Shown here: in pieces, positions 1 through 7,754 of the stretch | How positions within the stretch are numbered: the stretch's first letter is position 1 | How the letters are laid out: each line of letters starts with the position of its first letter | From: Streptomyces sp. DSM 15324 | Lineage (GTDB): Bacteria > Actinomycetota > Actinomycetes > Streptomycetales > Streptomycetaceae | Assembly: GCF_001514285.1 (NCBI RefSeq) | Contig: NZ_KQ949025.1 | Location: 127,571-191,570, forward strand | Reading direction: 5' to 3' | DNA: 64,000 bases | Program-made: the position numbers and the translations under genes | The notes under the pieces: model-generated | Database searches by the model: none | Told to the model about the DNA's origin: nothing | Seen by the model: the letters and a program-made list of their open reading frames with translations, nothing else

Positions 1-221
1 AACATGTCGTCGACCAGCTGCCGCAGCTCGTCGTCGAACACGGTGACGTCCTTGCACTCCTTGTGCAGCACCGGGTTCCCGACGACGGTGATGGGCCGCG
101 AGGTACCGCGCTCCCGGTACGCCTGTTCCCGCTCCTCGGTGTCCTCGACGTCGATGACGAAGCCCTCGTCGTCCACGGGGAGCACGCCCGCGTGCTGCTG
201 ATCGGTGTCCTGCTGCGCCAT
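1..221 (-). CDS. def: Peptide deformylase, N-terminal part (cut by window edge)
   Basis: Reading leftward from an ATG at 221 gives about 73 residues beginning [10 protein letters not shown]. They continue through [18 protein letters not shown] and end at the window edge inside LRQLVDDMF. The segment resembles the start of actinobacterial peptide deformylase: a variable acidic N-terminus, then the I-x-x-x-G-[NDE]-P-V-L region that precedes motif 1 (GxGLAAPQ). The enzyme removes the formyl group from the N-terminal methionine of new proteins and needs a metal ion. The metal-binding motifs lie outside the window, so activity cannot be judged. The call rests on the N-terminal pattern only. Confidence 0.82.
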   Translation of the reverse strand, partial: MAQQDTDQQHAGVLPVDDEGFVIDVEDTEEREQAYRERGTSRPITVVGNPVLHKECKDVTVFDDELRQLVDDM

Positions 222-280
222 GACCGACGATGCCTTCCTCAAAAACCAGGGGTGATGTTGCGGATACAGGGTACGTGGAC

Positions 281-368
281 GCGCCCTTCAGGGGCGCGGG
301 GCGGTTTCGGTATGCGGCTCCTCCGGGGGGCGCGACCAGCCACGACGGAGCCGCAGCCGAAGAACGAC
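281..368. repeat. Streptomyces-type intergenic GC repeat, copy 1
   Basis: The spacer between def and the TPR gene holds a stretch of the kind GGGGCGCGGGG...GCGGCTCC...GGGGCGCGACCAGCCACGACGG. A diverged copy sits at 7651-7730 between the M50 protease gene and aroA. Such hairpin-forming repeats are common in Streptomyces spacers and their role is unknown. Here it may also end transcription of the TPR gene, which stops at 370. Confidence 0.5.
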
Positions 369-369
369 C

Positions 370-1350
370 TCAGCACACCTCTTCCAGATCCCGCCAATCC
401 CTGGAATCAGGGCTGTCGGCGACCCAGCCGTCCAGCAACCCCCGCACCAGCCCGGCCGGCGCGGCCACCCCGCACTCCCGCTCCGGCACCCACAACTGCC
501 CGTCCGTGCGATGCCCCAGCGGCCCCGGATGTCCCGGCTCACTGTGATCATGCGGATCCAGGTGCTCCCCGTCGCCCTCGTCCGACGGCATCCGTGACTC
601 CGAGCACATCCGGCACAGCAGACGCACCGACGACGACCAGTCCTCCGCGGCGAACCCGGCGTCCGCGGCCAGCTGCTCCAGCGCGTCCCGGTCCGCCTCC
701 GTCGCCGCCTCCAGCAGGACGACCCAGGTCGGCACGGGCGACGGCGCCCACAGCTCGATCTCGTCGAAGACGGGGTAGGAGTGCCCGGCGGCCGTGGTCC
801 GCTCGCCGTGCGGCACGCCGTCGTGCAGGACGACCTCGCCCCAGCGCCGCCCGGACGACGGCAGCGGGATCGACAGCACCTCCATCCGGGCGGGGTCCAG
901 CCGCCGCCCCCACACCACCTCGGCCTCCCCCTCCGGGGACAGCCGTACGGCGGCGCTGCCCAGCTCCATCCCGACGGGCTCGCCGGAACCGATGCCGCTG
1001 CCGGGCACGTGCAGCCCGTACGCCTGCCAGGCACGGCGGGCCAGCGGCCAGTCCTGGAGCGCGGTGGCGGCGATACCGACGTTCCACCAGTCGGGTGCGC
1101 CGGTTTCTCGGTCCAGCAGCGCGACGGCCCGCAGGCCGGCGGTACGGGCCTGTTCCCAGTCGTGCCGGAACTTGTGCAGCAGGGCGAGGTTGAACCAGGA
1201 CTCCGACAGCCAGGGCTCCAGGTCGGCGGCACGTGTCAGCAGTGCGCCCGCGTCCTCGTAGCGTCCGTCGCCGATGAGCGTGAACGCGCGGTCCGTGGCC
1301 TGCCGCCAGGAAGCGGAGGGCCGGTGCCGTCCCTTGCCGAAGATCCTCAC
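370..1350 (-). CDS. Tetratricopeptide repeat protein
   Basis: A 326-aa soluble protein. The N-terminal part carries TPR-like helices (FTLIGDGRYEDAGALL, then LSESWFNLALLHKF), as found in protein-interaction scaffolds. The C-terminal half is a conserved actinobacterial region with no assigned fold, rich in Trp, and ends with a Cys/His-containing segment (RLLCRMCSESRMPSD). I chose the GTG at 1350 (VRIFGKGRHRP), preceded by AGGCGGGAA. The reading frame is open back to 1452, but the extra 34 residues are low complexity and would nearly abut the next gene. No enzyme motif is visible and the function is unknown. It lies 105 bp downstream of the HD-domain pair on the same strand. Confidence 0.72.
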   Translation of the reverse strand: MRIFGKGRHRPSASWRQATDRAFTLIGDGRYEDAGALLTRAADLEPWLSESWFNLALLHKFRHDWEQARTAGLRAVALLDRETGAPDWWNVGIAATALQDWPLARRAWQAYGLHVPGSGIGSGEPVGMELGSAAVRLSPEGEAEVVWGRRLDPARMEVLSIPLPSSGRRWGEVVLHDGVPHGERTTAAGHSYPVFDEIELWAPSPVPTWVVLLEAATEADRDALEQLAADAGFAAEDWSSSVRLLCRMCSESRMPSDEGDGEHLDPHDHSEPGHPGPLGHRTDGQLWVPERECGVAAPAGLVRGLLDGWVADSPDSRDWRDLEEVC

Positions 1351-1455
1351 GATTCCCGCCTGCCAGTTCCGTTCAGTGGGCTGGCCAGTGCCCCCGGACA
1401 CTCTCTCCCTCGCATCCAACCACGTGCGGCTGGGAGGGCGCTCATTACCCATGGG

Positions 1456-2679
1456 TTACCCACCCCCGGGCAGGGTCAGACAGTCGCGGCACAGCACCCT
1501 GGCCAGCGCCTCGACGACCTCCGGGGCATACTCCCCGCCGGTGCCCAGACGCAGTTCCTCCAGGGCGGCGAGGGGGCCGCCCGGCCCGGTTCCCTGCACC
1601 TTCTCCTCGTAGGCGTTCACCACCCGGACGATGCGGGCGGCCGGCGGCTGCTCGGGATAGGGGTCGGCCTGCCGCTCGACGACCGCCGCGACCTGGGCAC
1701 CCGCCCCGGTCTGGCGGACGACGGCCCCGCCCAGAAGCGCGATCCGGCGCTGCTCGGCCGCGGGAAGGCCGCAGGTGGCGCCGGCCGGGACCGGGTCGAC
1801 CAGGCTGAGCTGACCGATGTCGTGCATGAGGGCCGCGTACTCCAGGACGGTCAGCTCCGCCTCCGGCAGCCCGAGGTCCCGGCCCACGGCCTGGCTGAGG
1901 GCGGCGACCCGGCGGGCGTGCCCGGCCGGGGTGTAGCCGGCGATCTCGGTGGCGCGGGCGAGGGAGACGATGGTCTGCCGGTTGGTGGCGCGGACCGCGG
2001 CGAACCGGCGCAGGGACAGCTGGGTCAGCAGCAGCGGCACCGAGAACACGGGCAGCGCCCACAGCCCGACGACGGCGACCGCGAGCGCCGTCACCGCGCC
2101 GGTCGCGCACACCGCCGAGCCGATCCCGGGCACCGCCCGCAGCTCGTCGCGGAGCAGCGGGGGGAACGGCCAGCCGGTGCGGGAGTGCGCGAGCGCGGCG
2201 GCGATCACGGCGTCGCAGAGCACGGTCAGGACGAGCAGGGAGAGCAGGACGAGGGCGTAGAGCGGGCCCCGCAAGTGGTCGAAGGCCCCTGTGTTGTAGA
2301 GCGGCTGGAAGCAGACGGCCGCGAAGCCGACGGCCAGGACCCGGCGGACCAGATGGTCGAGGACGGGGCCCTGGCCGCGGGCGAGATGCGGCACGCTGCC
2401 CAGCAGGGAGGCGGCGGCGACCACCGACACGACCTGGGCGACCCCGTGGTGGCCGGGGTGTCCGGCGTGCTCCCCGAGCAGGGCGTACGACAGTCCCGCG
2501 GCGGCGCCGAGCGGCGCGGCCTCGCGCAGTCCGGGGCCGCTCATCACCTCCCCCACGGCGACCAGCGCCCCGAAGGCCAGCGCGACGGCCCCCTCCTCGA
2601 CGCCGGTGCGGAAGGTGACGAGGAGGGAGCCGACGGTGAGCAGCGCGGCCGCGGTGTGCAGCGGGCGGCGCGCGGTCAT
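1456..2679 (-). CDS. Membrane HD-domain protein, degenerate HD-GYP paralogue
   Basis: A 407-aa protein with several hydrophobic helices in the first half and an HD-type domain in the second. The HD core is recognisable (YAALMHDIGQLS), but the usual HDxGK lysine is Gln. The HHExxDGxGYP region of true HD-GYP phosphodiesterases is replaced by VVERQADPYPEQ. It is probably a paralogue of the upstream gene that has lost part of its metal site, perhaps a regulatory partner. Its ATG overlaps the upstream stop (ATGA at 2676-2679), so the two are translationally coupled. Cyclic-di-GMP hydrolysis cannot be assumed. Confidence 0.75.
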   Translation of the reverse strand: MTARRPLHTAAALLTVGSLLVTFRTGVEEGAVALAFGALVAVGEVMSGPGLREAAPLGAAAGLSYALLGEHAGHPGHHGVAQVVSVVAAASLLGSVPHLARGQGPVLDHLVRRVLAVGFAAVCFQPLYNTGAFDHLRGPLYALVLLSLLVLTVLCDAVIAAALAHSRTGWPFPPLLRDELRAVPGIGSAVCATGAVTALAVAVVGLWALPVFSVPLLLTQLSLRRFAAVRATNRQTIVSLARATEIAGYTPAGHARRVAALSQAVGRDLGLPEAELTVLEYAALMHDIGQLSLVDPVPAGATCGLPAAEQRRIALLGGAVVRQTGAGAQVAAVVERQADPYPEQPPAARIVRVVNAYEEKVQGTGPGGPLAALEELRLGTGGEYAPEVVEALARVLCRDCLTLPGGG

Positions 2680-3986
2680 CGGGTCACCCCCGGACGCTCC
2701 GGGGCCGCGGCGGGGGCGGGGAGCGTGGGCCCGGGTTCGTCCGCGGTCACCCTGGGGTGCCAGCCCTCGCGGCCGATCACCCGGACCAGGGCCGTGACCA
2801 TGCGGGGGTCGAACTGGGTCCCGGCGCACCGCTGGAGCTCCGCCAGGGCGACCTCGACCGGCCGGGCGCGGCTGTAGCTGCGGGTGGAGGTCATCGCGTC
2901 GAAGGCGTCGGCGACGGCCACCACCCGTGCGGGCTCCGGGATCTGACGGCCCGCCAGCCCGTAGGGGTAGCCGCTGCCGTCGATCCGCTCGTGGTGGTGG
3001 AGGATCGCCGAGCGGGCCTCGCCGAGGAAGGAGATCCCCCGGGTGATCTCGTGGCCGTACTCCGGATGCAGTTCGATCACACGCCGTTCCTCGGGCGTCA
3101 GCGGCCCGTCCTTGCGCAGCAGCCGGGTGGGCACGCCGAGCTTGCCCACGTCGTGCAGGATGCCGGCGAACCGGATGACCTCCACCCGGCGCTCGTCCAT
3201 GCCCAGTTCGCGCGCGATCATCACGGAGGCCTGTCCGACGCGTTCGCTGTGGCCCCGGGTGTAGCCGTCCTTGATGTCGACGGCCTGGACGAGCGCGCGG
3301 ATCGTCGCCCGGTGCGCGGCGCGCTCCCGGTGGTACTGGGCGAACACCCACCAGGAGACGGCCATCGGGAACAGCACCAGCAGCGCGGCCACCGGCCCGT
3401 AGGGGCTGCGCCAGAGCACGGCCATCATCACCCCGGCGAGTCCGTGCACGGCGAGGGGCGCGAGCGAGCGCAGGAACAGGCCGTGGACGACCTTGGTCGC
3501 CGGGAGGCCCTCGGCGAGCGCGAGCATCCCGCCGTCGAGGGCGGCGAGCACGGCGCAGTGGACGAGGACGGCCGCGCCCGCGGGCAGCAGCACGCAGGGG
3601 ACGTCGGAGCCCGCCACGGCCGTCGGCCCGCCCAGAGCGCCGTGGACCTGCGCGGCGGCCCAGACGGCGAGACACGACTGGGCGGCCCGCCAGACGCGGC
3701 GGAGCAGGAAGGGGCCCTTGTCGACGTACGAGCACAGGGCCCCGGGGAGCGGTACGAGCGCGGCGGCGGGCGCCGGCAGGAGGAAGGCCCCGGCGAGCAG
3801 CACGGGGGAGAAGGTCCCGGCGAACCGGCGCCGGGCGATCTGCTCACCCGCCGCGTACAGCGCGGCGAGCAGTCCCACGGCCCACCAGGGCGTGCCCGGG
3901 GCGGTGGTGAGCGGGGACAGACAGAGCAGGGCGGCGAGGGCGGCACCGGCGACGTAACCGCGCGCCCGCGCCGGTACTCCCTCCAT
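2676..3986 (-). CDS. Membrane HD-GYP domain phosphodiesterase
   Basis: A 436-aa protein: about six or more hydrophobic segments over residues 10-215, then an HD-GYP domain. The metal-binding HD motif is at about 278-282 (HDVGK), the second His pair at about 330-333 (HHHE) and the signature DGSGYP at about 336-341. HD-GYP proteins hydrolyse cyclic-di-GMP or related nucleotides, and all ligand motifs are present. The membrane part has no named sensor domain that I recognise. It is the first gene of a coupled pair with the degenerate paralogue. About 125 bp of spacer separates it from the end of rsrA; no regulator site was recognised. Confidence 0.82.
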   Translation of the reverse strand: MEGVPARARGYVAGAALAALLCLSPLTTAPGTPWWAVGLLAALYAAGEQIARRRFAGTFSPVLLAGAFLLPAPAAALVPLPGALCSYVDKGPFLLRRVWRAAQSCLAVWAAAQVHGALGGPTAVAGSDVPCVLLPAGAAVLVHCAVLAALDGGMLALAEGLPATKVVHGLFLRSLAPLAVHGLAGVMMAVLWRSPYGPVAALLVLFPMAVSWWVFAQYHRERAAHRATIRALVQAVDIKDGYTRGHSERVGQASVMIARELGMDERRVEVIRFAGILHDVGKLGVPTRLLRKDGPLTPEERRVIELHPEYGHEITRGISFLGEARSAILHHHERIDGSGYPYGLAGRQIPEPARVVAVADAFDAMTSTRSYSRARPVEVALAELQRCAGTQFDPRMVTALVRVIGREGWHPRVTADEPGPTLPAPAAAPERPGVTR

Positions 3987-4113
3987 GACGCCTCCCCAGC
4001 CATGCCCGTCCGGGCTCCGTCAGGGGTCCGGGCTTCGGAGCCTAGGGTGGCGTGGGGTGGCTCGGCGGGCGTATCACCCGCGGATTAGCACATTCGGGTG
4101 AAGACGGACGCGG

Positions 4114-4452
4114 TCAGGACTCCTGCGGAGAGACCGGGGAGACCCGCGAGACCGGTGTGACGGGCGCCGCCGTGACGTCGTGCTCGGGCACGGCCTGCCC
4201 GGAACGGATCAGATCGAGCCGTCCCAGGACCTTGGCGCGCAGGTCGGTCGGTACGTCGTCGTGCCCGCAGCACCGCTTGACCAGTTTCTTCACGGCCTCT
4301 TCGAGTCCGTACTTCTCCAGGCACGGGGAGCACTCGGTGAAGTGCTGCTTGAACTTGTCGCGATCGACGTCCGGCATCTCGCTGTCGAGGAACTCGTAGA
4401 GATGATCGAGTACCTCACTGCAGTCCGTCTCGTGCGGCTCTCCGCAGCTCAT
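4114..4452 (-). CDS. rsrA: Zinc-binding redox-sensing anti-sigma factor RsrA
   Basis: A 112-aa ZAS-family anti-sigma factor. Cys3, Cys11, His37, Cys41, Cys44, Cys61 and Cys62 match the S. coelicolor RsrA pattern, including the HxxxCxxC zinc motif (HFTECSPC). In the reduced, zinc-bound state RsrA holds sigma-R. Disulfide stress oxidises the thiols, zinc is lost and sigma-R is freed. The ATG at 4452 overlaps the sigR stop (ATGA), so the pair is translationally coupled, which suits a stoichiometric inhibitor. The C-terminal tail after about residue 90 is Pro/Val/Ser-rich and poorly conserved. Confidence 0.95.
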   Translation of the reverse strand: MSCGEPHETDCSEVLDHLYEFLDSEMPDVDRDKFKQHFTECSPCLEKYGLEEAVKKLVKRCCGHDDVPTDLRAKVLGRLDLIRSGQAVPEHDVTAAPVTPVSRVSPVSPQES

Positions 4453-5138
4453 GAGCCCGAGCCTTTCGCTTCGTTCGAGTCCCCGGCACCGGCCGGGACC
4501 AGCCCGCGCTCACGGGCGTAGTCCTCGAGCATGCCGCGCAGTTGACGGCGGCCCCGGTGCAGCCGGGACATCACCGTACCGATGGGTGTCCCCATGATGT
4601 CCGCGATCTCCTTGTAGGCAAAGCCCTCGACGTCCGCGAGGTACACGGCGATGCGGAACTCCTCGGGAATGGCCTGAAGTGCCTCTTTCACGTCCGAGTC
4701 GGGCAGGTGGTCCAGCGCCTGCGACTCGGCGGAACGCAGACCGGTCGACATGTGCGACTCGGCACGGGCGAGCTGCCAGTCCTCGATCTCCTCGGCCGCG
4801 CTGCGCTGGGGCTCGCGCTGCTTCTTGCGGTACGAGTTGATGAAGGTGTTGGTGAGGATCCGGTAGAGCCAGGCCTTGAGGTTGGTGCCCTCACGGAACT
4901 GGTGGAAGGACGCGTACGCCTTCGCGTACGTCTCCTGCACCAGGTCCTCGGCGTCCGCCGGGTTGCGCGTCATGCGCAGCGCGGCCGAGTACATCTGGTC
5001 GAGGTAGTCGAGCGCGTCCCGCTCGAAGCGCGCGCTGCGCTCCGCGGACGACTCGCTGCTCGTGCCCAGGCCCTGGCCCTCGGGCAGCTCCGCCTGGCCG
5101 TTGTCGGTCCCTGCGTCGGTACCGGTGACCGGACCCAC
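4449..5138 (-). CDS. sigR: ECF sigma factor SigR (thiol-oxidative stress)
   Basis: Group IV sigma factor of 229 aa from the GTG at 5138. Region 2 ([26 protein letters not shown]) and region 4 ([23 protein letters not shown]) are intact and close to S. coelicolor sigma-R. The frame continues upstream to an ATG at 5303, adding exactly 55 residues. This is the layout of the longer, unstable sigma-R-prime isoform known in S. coelicolor, made from the autoregulated promoter. The regulon includes thioredoxin, mycothiol recycling, mycoredoxin and sulfur-transfer genes. A perfect sigma-R promoter lies at 5363-5389. The annotated short start has GAGGAG directly before it with almost no spacing, so the exact start rests on the family. 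Confidence 0.95.
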   Translation of the reverse strand: MGPVTGTDAGTDNGQAELPEGQGLGTSSESSAERSARFERDALDYLDQMYSAALRMTRNPADAEDLVQETYAKAYASFHQFREGTNLKAWLYRILTNTFINSYRKKQREPQRSAAEEIEDWQLARAESHMSTGLRSAESQALDHLPDSDVKEALQAIPEEFRIAVYLADVEGFAYKEIADIMGTPIGTVMSRLHRGRRQLRGMLEDYARERGLVPAGAGDSNEAKGSGS

Positions 5139-5303
5139 CTCCTCAAGATTCCGGACGGGACCGAATCCGGTCCCACTCGAATCGGAGGATAGACGACTAC
5201 CCGTGCCTGCCGCCGCTCCAAAAGGAGTGGTGGTGGCCGCGTGCAGCACCGTCCAGTCCAGGTCGGTGCGGCCGGAACGGCTCGGGCAGATGGTCGAACC
5301 CAT
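5139..5303 (-). other. N-terminal extension of the sigma-R-prime isoform
   Basis: In-frame extension from ATG 5303 ([15 protein letters not shown]...) to the GTG at 5138, 55 codons with no stop, preceded by GGGAGAGGAA. In S. coelicolor the equivalent 55-residue extension makes sigma-R-prime a Clp-degraded isoform produced after induction. The same length and opening residues here indicate the feature is conserved. A further in-frame GTG at 5324 exists. Confidence 0.75.
5194..5222 (-). promoter_or_regulatory. Possible internal sigR promoter for the short isoform
   Basis: TTTGGA (5217-5222), 17 bp, TAGTCG (5194-5199), with TATCCT (5186-5191) as an alternative -10, lies inside the extension upstream of the short start. 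S. coelicolor has an internal promoter giving only the short sigma-R; this is the best-looking match here. Weak evidence from sequence alone. Confidence 0.3.
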
Positions 5304-5362
5304 GCGGCGGACTTCCTCTCCCACGACATCGGTGCTGCCTGTTCAGCACTTCTGTCCGCCTC

Positions 5363-5389
5363 AACAGCGACCCTCCGCACAACATTCCC
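5363..5389 (-). promoter_or_regulatory. Sigma-R-dependent autoregulatory promoter of sigR
   Basis: Read on the minus strand: GGGAAT (5384-5389), exactly 18 bp, GTT (5363-5365). This matches the sigma-R consensus GGAAT-N18-GTT in every position. It sits about 60 bp upstream of the ATG at 5303, so its transcript encodes the long isoform, and only 7 bp after the stop of the upstream hydrolase gene. Confidence 0.9.
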
Positions 5390-5395
5390 GAACCT

Positions 5396-6043
5396 TTACC
5401 CCAGTGACCCGGTCCACTTCACGACCGCGTCCGTGACGATCCCCACGGCCTCCTCCTGACCGATGTCCGCCCGCTTGGGCACGGCGAGGCCGTGGTCGGC
5501 GTACGGCACCTCGACCATCTCGTACGTCCCCCCGGGGAACTCCTCGGGCCGTCCGAACGTGTCGTTGCCGCCCTGGACGACGAGCGTGGGGACGCCGGAG
5601 CCCAGCAGTTCCGCGGCGCGGGACTTCTCCGGCCTGCCCGGCGGGTGCAGCGGGAAGCTCAGCGCGAGGACCGCGTGGGCCCCGAGCTCCACCGCCGTAC
5701 GGCAGGCCACGCGCGCACCGGCGCTGCGGCCGCCGGAGACCACCGGGAGGCCGGGCCTCGCGACCGCGGGCCAGATCCCGCGCCAGCCGGTGTCCAGGGT
5801 CCCGGGCGCGGGCGCCACCTTCTTGCCGGCCACCCGCCAGGGCTGCTCGACGAGGGCGACGGTGACGCCGTGCGCGGGGAGCACGGCGGCGAGGGCCACG
5901 AGGTCGCGCGCCTCGATGCCGCCGCCCGCGCCGTGACTGACGGCGAGGACGAGCCGGGGCCGCTTCGCCGGGTGCCAGGTGATGCGGGCGTCGCCGGCGT
6001 CGGTGGGGACGAGTTCGGTGGTCGCTGTGCTCACGGTGCTCAC
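5396..6043 (-). CDS. Alpha/beta hydrolase, KANL3/Tex30-like
   Basis: A 215-aa cytoplasmic hydrolase of the small dienelactone-hydrolase-like group. The oxyanion region is SHGAGGG (about 36-42), the nucleophile elbow GGRSAG with Ser about 107, an Asp about 161 (QGGNDTFG) and His about 184 (YADHGL), so a full triad is present. The substrate is unknown. It starts with GTG one base after the stop of the SRAP gene, without a clear ribosome site, so coupling is likely. It ends 7 bp before the sigR promoter. Confidence 0.78.
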   Translation of the reverse strand: MSTVSTATTELVPTDAGDARITWHPAKRPRLVLAVSHGAGGGIEARDLVALAAVLPAHGVTVALVEQPWRVAGKKVAPAPGTLDTGWRGIWPAVARPGLPVVSGGRSAGARVACRTAVELGAHAVLALSFPLHPPGRPEKSRAAELLGSGVPTLVVQGGNDTFGRPEEFPGGTYEMVEVPYADHGLAVPKRADIGQEEAVGIVTDAVVKWTGSLG

Positions 6044-6044
6044 G

Positions 6045-6860
6045 TCAGAAGAGTGTGCCCTCCTCGGGGCCCTCCAGCTCCTTCAGCAGCTCCGGGCTGT
6101 TGTTGCGGACGTTGCTGACGGCCGTGGACACCGGGTAGGCCCGCATCAGCCCGGGCGGCGGGGGCTCCAGCAGGGACCGCAGGTGCTCGGGGTCGGTGCG
6201 GGCCGGGTCCAGCCAGGAGTCCCAGCGGTCCGGGGTGAGCATCAGAGGCATCCGGGGGTGGATCTCGGCGAGCGCGTGAGGGCCCTCGGCCGGGGCCACG
6301 GCGAGCGGGGTGGTCTCGGCCTCGGTGGTGATCACCGAGCAGGTCACCCACCAGGCCTGCGGATGGTCGTCGGGCAGGGTCCGGTCCCGCCAGAACTCGT
6401 ACAGCCCGGCCATCGCGAACACCGAGCCGTCGGCCGGGAGCACGAAGTACGGCTGCTTGCGCGGCCGCTTCCTCCTCCCCTCGACCTCCAGGTCGCGCTC
6501 CTCCTTGGCGGTGACCCACTCGTAGTAGCCGTCGGCGGGCAGGATGCAGCGGCGTGAGGTGAAGGCGCGGCGGTACGACGGCTTCTCGTGGACCGTCTCG
6601 GCGCGCGCGTTGATCATCCGGGCCCCGCCCTCGGGCGACGTGGCCCAGGAGGGCACGAGTCCCCACTTCAGCTTGCGCAGCTGCCGAACCGGACGCGGGT
6701 CCTCGGCGTCTTTCACCGGACGGTCGAGGACGGCGTAGACCTCCTTGGTCGGCGCCACGTTGTAGTCGGGTCCGAGGGTCTCCTCGGGCTCCCACTTCTC
6801 GATGTCGAAGACCCCCGCGAGATCCTCGGGCCTGCGACTCGCTGCATACCGTCCGCACAT
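6045..6860 (-). CDS. SRAP-domain abasic-site shielding protein (YedK/HMCES family)
   Basis: 271 aa starting MCGRYA at 6860. I chose this Met over one 14 codons upstream because in this family Cys2 becomes the N-terminal catalytic residue. The other family residues are present: YNVAPT (about 33-38), WGLVP (66-70), NARAET (84-89), GYYEW with the active Glu (about 114) and HPRMP with His about 201. SRAP proteins form a thiazolidine crosslink with abasic sites in single-stranded DNA and protect them during replication. The long Lys/Arg insert (RRKRPRKQ, about 129-136) is typical of the group. The gene is coupled to the downstream hydrolase and diverges from the M50 protease gene. Confidence 0.9.
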   Translation of the reverse strand: MCGRYAASRRPEDLAGVFDIEKWEPEETLGPDYNVAPTKEVYAVLDRPVKDAEDPRPVRQLRKLKWGLVPSWATSPEGGARMINARAETVHEKPSYRRAFTSRRCILPADGYYEWVTAKEERDLEVEGRRKRPRKQPYFVLPADGSVFAMAGLYEFWRDRTLPDDHPQAWWVTCSVITTEAETTPLAVAPAEGPHALAEIHPRMPLMLTPDRWDSWLDPARTDPEHLRSLLEPPPPGLMRAYPVSTAVSNVRNNSPELLKELEGPEEGTLF

Positions 6861-6910
6861 ACGTGCCACACTGCCAGACTCGACCCGACGAGAGGGAGTC
6901 ACCGCCGACC

Positions 6911-7633
6911 ATGGAGAGCATCGCCGCCCTAGCGCTGCCCGACCTGTGGGACCGTCTCGTCGGCACCCAGCCCGACCCCGATCTGTGGGTGGTGATCGCG
7001 ACGGCGGTCGCGGCCCTCGCGGTCGTCGTCCCGCACAGTCTGTGGCGGATATCCCGCAACGCGATCACGATCGCCCACGAGGGCGGTCACGGCCTGGTCG
7101 CGCTGTTGACGGGCCGCCGGCTGACCGGGATACGGCTGCACTCCGACACCAGCGGTCTCACGGTGAGCCGCGGCAAGCCCCACGGCCTCGGCATGATCCT
7201 CACCGCCGCCGCCGGCTACACCGCTCCCCCGCTGCTCGGCCTCGGCGGCGCGGCCCTCCTCGGCGCCGGCCGGATCACCCTGCTCCTCTGGCTGGCGACG
7301 GCCCTGCTGGTCGCGATGCTGGTGATGATCCGCAACGCCTACGGCGCCCTCACGGTCGTCCTGACCGGCGGCACCTTCCTTCTGGTCTCCTGGCTGGCGG
7401 GCCCCCAGATCCAGGCCGCGTTCGCCTACGCGGTGGTGTGGTTCCTGCTCCTGGGCGGCGTACGCCCGGCCTTCGAACTCCAGGTCAAGCGCAGGCGCGG
7501 CGGCGCGGGCGACTCGGACGCGGACCAGTTGTCGCGCCTGACGCACGTACCGGCGGGCCTGTGGCTGTTCCTGTTCCATGTCGTGTCGCTGTGCGCGCTG
7601 ATGGGCGGGGGCCGCTGGCTGCTGGAGATGTGA
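6911..7633 (+). CDS. M50-family integral membrane metalloprotease
   Basis: 240 aa from the ATG at 6911 (MESIAALALP), preceded by GAGGGAG; an in-frame ATG at 6863 lies in the divergent promoter region. Several membrane helices are visible, and the zinc motif HEGGH is at about 56-60. M50B-type proteases cut within membranes. The second ligand motif is less clear here (the IRNAYG segment near 140 may supply it), so catalysis is likely but not proven. No partner or substrate is indicated by the neighbours. Confidence 0.78.
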   Translation: MESIAALALPDLWDRLVGTQPDPDLWVVIATAVAALAVVVPHSLWRISRNAITIAHEGGHGLVALLTGRRLTGIRLHSDTSGLTVSRGKPHGLGMILTAAAGYTAPPLLGLGGAALLGAGRITLLLWLATALLVAMLVMIRNAYGALTVVLTGGTFLLVSWLAGPQIQAAFAYAVVWFLLLGGVRPAFELQVKRRRGGAGDSDADQLSRLTHVPAGLWLFLFHVVSLCALMGGGRWLLEM

Positions 7634-7650
7634 GGGGATGCGGCCCGCGG

Positions 7651-7730
7651 GGCGCATCCTCCGGGGCGCGGGGCTGTGCCGCCTTGCGGCTCCCCGCGGG
7701 GGCGCGAGAGGCCACGGCGGCGCCGCACCC
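7651..7730. repeat. Streptomyces-type intergenic GC repeat, copy 2
   Basis: Diverged copy of the repeat at 281-368 (GGGGCGCGGGGC, GCGGCTCC, GGGGCGCGA, GCCACGGCGG in the same order). It lies in the 121-bp spacer between the M50 gene and aroA and can fold into a GC hairpin that may end transcription of the protease gene. Confidence 0.45.
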
Positions 7731-7754
7731 ATCCACCGGCACTAAAGTGAACGC

